From Microcaldota archaeon (GTDB lineage: Archaea > Micrarchaeota > Micrarchaeia > Anstonellales > Bilamarchaeaceae): a stretch of 64,000 bases of DNA. A model generated the notes under the pieces. That model was not told the DNA's origin, made no database searches, and saw nothing but the letters and a program-made list of their open reading frames with translations. Numbering within the stretch: position 1 is the stretch's first letter; each line of letters starts with the position of its first letter. The DNA lies in NCBI GenBank assembly GCA_023129075.1, contig JAGMCT010000013.1, forward strand, positions 50,677 through 114,676, written 5' to 3'. Made by a program: the position numbers and the translations under genes. Positions 58,963-64,000 of this stretch are shown in pieces.

Positions 58963-60983
58963 ATCGCCCTCATCAAACCAGGAATGTTTACATCTCCTCC
59001 TATCAAAGGTGAAAGAGTCTGTATGAACATAAAGGTTATAACCAAATTAAATATGGGCAGGATATATGCTGGAATCATAAGTTTGCTTACTGATTTTATA
59101 TCTGAAGGACCAACAAAACCATCAATCTTGTTCATTGTAACATCCAGGTCTTCCAGATAAACCGGAGAAGAACCTCCGTAATCACCTCCGCAAAGCGTTG
59201 CGCAATCTGTATGAATCTGGGGGGTGAAGCGGAATCCTGAATCAAACAGGTAGATGCATTCATAACAGCCCCCTTCCAGAGCAGAGATGTGGCCCTTTTC
59301 CCTAACCAATGTCGGGATTATTTCAACGCAGGTGTCTTCGGGTTTTACAAGATTGTCCTTTATGAGGTCCTTGCCTGATGCACTGTGATAAAGTTCTCTG
59401 CATGGATGGTCATTGTTCTTACAATTTCCATGTTTATCCCTTCCATCCTCGCCGCATGCGTTCCGGCAGTCAGGATTTACCTCTCCATCTGAGTACTGGT
59501 AAAGGCATTGAGAAGGACACCATTTATTGCAATCCACTTTTAATGGGGGTATAGACCTGCATTCTTCCCTGCACAAACCTGTGGTTGTTACTATCTCCTT
59601 GAATCCTTCACCCATGACCTCATCAGCATTTGGGAGATAACCTTCCAAGTCGTCTTCATCAATTTGCCCTCCTAATTCATAAATCGGAATGTCTCCTTTA
59701 ACCTTTCTTACAATCTTGCATTCCTCAGGCATGTTTGCACAGCTTTCCCTCTGGTACATACAGAAGTCTATTCCTGTTGGAAATGGAAGTTCTCTGCAGG
59801 AAATATCACACTCCAGGTCGTCTTCTGGGTCTGCATCATAATACTGGCAGGAGGTATATTCCTTAATAACTTCCACATCATCAGCATCAAGCGTTGTCAC
59901 AATAACTTTTCGTATTGTTCCATTCAGAAATGCTTTAACATCCTCTTCACCAATATTAGGGTCTTCATAGAGAATATCAATCATTTTAGAATAAGAATAA
60001 CTTTTCTTGGAGTCAAAACCAGCAGGAGGAATTATCTTGCACGCCTTCGGACAAACAGCTGAGAACTTGGAACCACCTGAAATAGACTCAGCCCCATACA
60101 CTGTTGTCTTTATTGTGTAAGAAGAAAGGACGTAAGTAGCAGGCAAAACCAGCAGAAAACCTATGCCCGTAGCTATCAACAAACCCCCGGTTTTTCTTGT
60201 AAGGAAAAAAGACCTGAGAATTGCCCCGAGCATTATCAAAAGTGGAGCCACAACCATGGAAATTGATTCAAGAAGAAACTTCTGGGAATTGACAGAAAAT
60301 AAAATTCCATCCAGAGATTGAAGCTCCTGCTGAAATTTTTCAGAATAAATTGATAGATGCGGATTGAATTTTCCACTGAATGCAAAATTAAGAAACATCT
60401 GATAAACAACTCCAACTGTTCTGGTTTCCTGAGCCTGGGCTGACATCTCAAGGTTCTCTTCAAGCAGGTCAAAATAAAGGTCCTCTGTAGTACCAATCAA
60501 CAGGTTTACATAATCTAATGCAACTGAAGAAACCATGAACTCATTCTTGAGATTAGTATCACTGCAATAATCCTTATGGGCGAAATTAACATCATTGCAC
60601 ATAAGGTTTTCAACAGAACCCCCTGCAAACACTATGGCGCCCATTATAAGCGTTATTATAAGCACTGAAGATATCGCCTCGCTGAGCTCTACATCCGCCC
60701 ATGCTCTTAACTCAGGAATATTGAAAGAGATGGCAATTGTATATGTAAGTGTAATAAGGGATGTCATTATAAGCACCCCAAGGATTGCAATCGTTTTCCA
60801 GTCCAGCAAAAATTCCATTAGCGGGGAAATTAGTTTTTTGTCTTCGGATTCAAACAACCCCTCTGTTTTTTGCTTAAATTGAACAAGAGATTCTTCTAAC
60901 TCCTTTTCATCCGGTACTGCATTCCCAATTGTAACTACATTGAAAAGCAGAATAAAAACAAGCAACAACCACACTCTTTTCAT
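58959..60983 (-). CDS. Polytopic membrane protein with large Cys-rich insertion, paralog family member 3
   Basis: VAPLLIMLGAILRSFFLTRKTGGLLIATGIGFLLVLPATYVL; Cys-rich insert (CQYYDADPEDDLECDISCRELPF...CPSQCLYQYSDGE...CRNACGEDG). Confidence 0.85.
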   Translation of the reverse strand: MKRVWLLLVFILLFNVVTIGNAVPDEKELEESLVQFKQKTEGLFESEDKKLISPLMEFLLDWKTIAILGVLIMTSLITLTYTIAISFNIPELRAWADVELSEAISSVLIITLIMGAIVFAGGSVENLMCNDVNFAHKDYCSDTNLKNEFMVSSVALDYVNLLIGTTEDLYFDLLEENLEMSAQAQETRTVGVVYQMFLNFAFSGKFNPHLSIYSEKFQQELQSLDGILFSVNSQKFLLESISMVVAPLLIMLGAILRSFFLTRKTGGLLIATGIGFLLVLPATYVLSSYTIKTTVYGAESISGGSKFSAVCPKACKIIPPAGFDSKKSYSYSKMIDILYEDPNIGEEDVKAFLNGTIRKVIVTTLDADDVEVIKEYTSCQYYDADPEDDLECDISCRELPFPTGIDFCMYQRESCANMPEECKIVRKVKGDIPIYELGGQIDEDDLEGYLPNADEVMGEGFKEIVTTTGLCREECRSIPPLKVDCNKWCPSQCLYQYSDGEVNPDCRNACGEDGRDKHGNCKNNDHPCRELYHSASGKDLIKDNLVKPEDTCVEIIPTLVREKGHISALEGGCYECIYLFDSGFRFTPQIHTDCATLCGGDYGGSSPVYLEDLDVTMNKIDGFVGPSDIKSVSKLMIPAYILPIFNLVITFMFIQTLSPLIGGDVNIPGLMRAI

Positions 60984-61915
60984 GAAATCACCCTAACCAC
61001 ATTCTTCATCGCTGTAAGCGAGGTTGCAAAGAAAATCAAGGCCAAATTGGGAAGGAATGTAGCCTGGAAAAGGAAGGAAGCAATTGTTCCCCACCCCATT
61101 GGAGAACTGCATTCATAGAGTACTTCCGCTTCTACATTATCGTCGCATATAGGAGTAACATCAATAACGGGCGAATGTATTGCATAAGCAAGAGGAAGAA
61201 AAATATAGAGAGCAAAAACCAGACCCAGCATCAGATTACCCATAGGCCTTATGATTGGAATCGTTCTAAAAAGTATGGCTGCCGGAACCATTACTGCAAA
61301 TGCATAAGAATTTATGAATTTAAGAACATAGAGCTGAACTCCTACGGCCACGTATCCCATCATTACCAAATCAGTAAGTATCTGCAACTGCCTTGCATAA
61401 ACATTGTGGTAGGCATTATCCCAGAAGGTTTCTCCACCTACGAAAGGTGCAAAATACCCCCAATACCACGTCGCATCAAATTGGTATATGTAATCATATT
61501 TTATCAGGTTTTCCAGAATCTGCCTGCCCATGCGAAGCAGTTCCTCCATATATGTTATGGCTCTTAGCATATTATCAGGAGTGCTGTCTGTAAAGTATGC
61601 AAAAAATTGAGAGGAAAAAATAAAAATGCCTGCTATAGAAGAAATAAGGATAACAGAAACAATAGAATGAAAGAGTTCATCCTTTGCAAAAACAAGCATT
61701 CTTGCATTAGAGAACATCTTTCCAAAACCATAAACAACAGCAGAAACAGAAACAGAAATAAGCAGTGCAATGGAGATAATTGGAAGGGCGTTTAAAATCG
61801 CAGAATCTGCAGAAATATTTGCAAGCTGTTCCTGGAATGTCTCTGCCTTGATAAATGAATCTGTCTGGGCAAAGGCAAGCACCGCAATCAAAAATAAAAG
61901 CAATAGTCTCTTCAT
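60980..61915 (-). CDS. Polytopic membrane protein, paralog family member 2
   Basis: Start revised from 61942 to 61915 (MKRLLLLFLIAVLAFAQ signal peptide); MVPAAILFRTIPIIRPMGNLMLGLVFALYIFLPLAYAI. Confidence 0.82.
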   Translation of the reverse strand: MKRLLLLFLIAVLAFAQTDSFIKAETFQEQLANISADSAILNALPIISIALLISVSVSAVVYGFGKMFSNARMLVFAKDELFHSIVSVILISSIAGIFIFSSQFFAYFTDSTPDNMLRAITYMEELLRMGRQILENLIKYDYIYQFDATWYWGYFAPFVGGETFWDNAYHNVYARQLQILTDLVMMGYVAVGVQLYVLKFINSYAFAVMVPAAILFRTIPIIRPMGNLMLGLVFALYIFLPLAYAIHSPVIDVTPICDDNVEAEVLYECSSPMGWGTIASFLFQATFLPNLALIFFATSLTAMKNVVRVIS

Positions 61916-61919
61916 CTTA

Positions 61920-63152
61920 TCACAGTATCTTGGAGATTCCATAAAGGATTTGCTCCCCTCCTAAAGCTGAGGAAACCGCACGCGTACCCGTAATAGTTAT
62001 TATGCCTATAAAAATCATGGAGAAGATAGTGAACACCGAAAGTTCTGCTGCTGCAGGAACAAGTATTTTAATTACTGGCTCCATTTGGGAAACCGCAGCG
62101 CTATAATCCAAACTCCCGAAAATTGCTGTTGCTGCTGAATAAGCTGACATGAATCCAAAATTTATTAATGGCCATACACTCCAAAGCATTAGGTCAAATA
62201 AGGGAAAGAAACATCCTGCAAAACATACCCCATAAAGTACAGCTGCCCCTATACAAGAGATTGCACATATTGTTAAAGAAGTAATAAGAGAAAATGCAAT
62301 GTCTCCTATTGAAAACAATGTTCTTAAGAATACATTTCCGCAGATGGCCTTTGAAACATCCAGTACAAAATTATACTGGTCTATCTCAAGTTTTTCAGTA
62401 TGAAATGCTTTTGCCTCTTCAACATTACTAAAATCAATCTGATTATAAATTTCACCAATAAAAACCAGTGAAAGGGGAAAGAAAACCAATGCTCCAGCAG
62501 AGATTGCAATTAATGTACTGCCCAATTTTCTTGTGAACGGAAATATCCTTAATGCAAAACCTACAGGAAGTACAAAGGTCGGAACAACAGCCGAAATAAA
62601 CCCTGCAACAAGTTTAAGAGCATAAAATGCAAAATACTGCATGGTCAATTGGGATGCTGCGCTCTGCAAGGACCCCATTAAGGGAGAAAGTCCTGAGAAT
62701 GGCATCTCGGTTTTAGCTGTATATATATAAAATGCGTTTGCCACAGTATAAGAATGTGAAAAACCGGTTGCTATCCCTACATAATTGTATGCTTCGGCTA
62801 TTTTTGTATAAACCTTCCCTATGTCTTCCAGAATGCTTTCGGTTACTGCTTCTGCAAGTTCTACTGAATTATCTTCATTGGAAAACATCTGTACGGTTGC
62901 ATCTGCTCCGGTGAAAAAGGCCATTGCAATTGCAACTATGATTATTGAGGTTATGAATTCCTGTAACTCAATCTTGAAATAAGCCATATATCTTGGATTC
63001 TGGGTAAAACTTGCAACAATGGAATACATTACAATAACAAGAACAGAAAGCATTCCAACAAGCATAACAAAAGTATTGTCCAATTTAGGAAGGTCAATTG
63101 TGATGGAAAATACTACAGGAAGCAGAAATAGGAATAACCACCACGAACGCAT
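61920..63152 (-). CDS. Polytopic membrane protein, paralog family member 1
   Basis: VPTFVLPVGFALRIFPFTRKLGSTLIAISAGALVFFPLSLVF; NPRYMAYFKIELQEFITSIIIVAIAMAFF; signal peptide. Confidence 0.85.
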   Translation of the reverse strand: MRSWWLFLFLLPVVFSITIDLPKLDNTFVMLVGMLSVLVIVMYSIVASFTQNPRYMAYFKIELQEFITSIIIVAIAMAFFTGADATVQMFSNEDNSVELAEAVTESILEDIGKVYTKIAEAYNYVGIATGFSHSYTVANAFYIYTAKTEMPFSGLSPLMGSLQSAASQLTMQYFAFYALKLVAGFISAVVPTFVLPVGFALRIFPFTRKLGSTLIAISAGALVFFPLSLVFIGEIYNQIDFSNVEEAKAFHTEKLEIDQYNFVLDVSKAICGNVFLRTLFSIGDIAFSLITSLTICAISCIGAAVLYGVCFAGCFFPLFDLMLWSVWPLINFGFMSAYSAATAIFGSLDYSAAVSQMEPVIKILVPAAAELSVFTIFSMIFIGIITITGTRAVSSALGGEQILYGISKIL

Positions 63153-63169
63153 AGGAATACCTCTTAAAT

Positions 63170-63189
63170 AGGATATAAAAACCTATCCT
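63170..63189. promoter_or_regulatory. Promoter region of the membrane operon: inverted repeat around a TATA-like element
   Basis: AGGATA-TAAAAACC-TATCCT; minus strand reads AGGATAGGTTTTTATATCC 18-37 nt upstream of ATG 63152. Confidence 0.4.
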
Positions 63190-63267
63190 TTAATGTTATT
63201 GAATTAAAATGAATGTGGAGAGAAAGGATTAAAAAATAGTAAAACCGAACAAAAAGATGGTGTTAGA

Positions 63268-63615
63268 TTGGGGATTTTGGACATAGTAAAACAAGCACTT
63301 GGAGGAAAGGGGAAAAGCACACTTGCAGATAAATACTTCAAATGCCCGAGCTGCGGATATGAAAAAATTACACTTGAAATGAAGAGATGCCCTGGGTGCG
63401 GGGTAAGAATAAAAAGCATGTTCAAAAAGAAATGCCCAAAATGCGGGGAATTAAACGACTTGGATGCAAAAAGATGCAAGAATAAAGAATGCGGTTATGA
63501 TTTTGAAGCAGAAGAGAGAAGGGCAAAGAAAAGGGTGTGGAGATGCCCAATATGCGGATATGAAGCAACCTATTACATGACAAGGTGTCCTGTCTGCGGA
63601 ACAAGATTTGGTTAG
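63268..63615 (+). CDS. Zinc-ribbon repeat protein
   Basis: 115 aa (TTG start); CPSCGYEKITLEMKRCPGCG, CPKCGELNDLDAKRCKNKECG, CPICGYEATYYMTRCPVCG. Confidence 0.8.
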   Translation: MGILDIVKQALGGKGKSTLADKYFKCPSCGYEKITLEMKRCPGCGVRIKSMFKKKCPKCGELNDLDAKRCKNKECGYDFEAEERRAKKRVWRCPICGYEATYYMTRCPVCGTRFG

Positions 63616-63624
63616 GTGGAATCT

Positions 63625-64000
63625 GTGAAAGAATTCAAGGAATTAAAAGAAAAAACTGAAGAAAAAAAGGTGCCGGTAAAAGAAAAATTCGGTAAAAAAC
63701 AGGTTATGGATTATGAAAGGGCAGAGATAAAAAAACTGCATGAAGGGGATGCAGAAATTGCACATAACATAATGAAAAAATGTATGTTTGATGTTAACAT
63801 TTACGAGATAAAGGATATCCTTAAGAAAGGCATGAGTTATGGTGCATTTGTAGGCAGAATGCTTGTGGGGGTTGGACTTGGATGGGAGGTTTATTACAAC
63901 CATGAGAGTAAAGGAATTGAGGATGGACTTCCAAATGCAATCTATCTAGAGGATGATGCCCTTCTTCTGGCATATGAAGGCCAGGGAATAAGAGAGATGC
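63625..64000 (+). CDS. Hypothetical protein, truncated by the window edge
   Basis: GTG-start frame open to the end: VKEFKELKEKTEEKKVPVKEKFGKKQVMDYERAEIKKLHEGDAEIAHNIMKKCMFDVNIYEIKDILKKGMSYGAFVGRMLVGVGLGWEVYYN... Confidence 0.65.
   Translation, partial: MKEFKELKEKTEEKKVPVKEKFGKKQVMDYERAEIKKLHEGDAEIAHNIMKKCMFDVNIYEIKDILKKGMSYGAFVGRMLVGVGLGWEVYYNHESKGIEDGLPNAIYLEDDALLLAYEGQGIREM

Overview
Archaeal window, probably from a DPANN-like lineage (inferred from gene content; not placed phylogenetically). From left to right it contains: (1) the 5' part of a giant secreted beta-helix protein gene on the minus strand, open from base 8565 through base 1 (at least 2855 codons) and absent from the supplied ORF track; (2) a lipoprotein-like gene; (3) a transcription/translation operon on the minus strand (rpoH-rpoB''-rpoB'-rpoA1-rpoA2-L30e-nusA, then S12-S7-EF-2), split between nusA and S12 by an IS200/IS605-type element with an apparently intact TnpB and only the C-terminal end of TnpA; (4) mevalonate kinase and a MntA/HepT pair; (5) UbiA prenyltransferase, presenilin-like protease and MCM helicase; (6) a HEAT-repeat gene divergent from a HTH-like/PIN/XPF-nuclease/endonuclease Q operon; (7) GlyRS, ACT-domain and PPR-like repeat genes; (8) a tRNA-Ser(GCU) gene flanked on both sides by tandem modules that copy its 5' or 3' end and carry varying small hairpins; (9) Mut7-C, Pus10, DUF35, thiolase and HMG-CoA synthase genes; (10) a compact ~16 kb minus-strand operon with six divergent paralogous polytopic membrane proteins, a 1855-aa Cys-rich lipoprotein and a 1030-aa membrane protein, which looks like an uncharacterised envelope or secretion apparatus. 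Most notable findings: the tRNA-flanking module array, the six-paralog membrane operon, a 15-bp element shared by the mcm and repair-operon promoters, and the archaeal PPR-like protein. All calls come from reading sequence and translations by eye; no database search was run.
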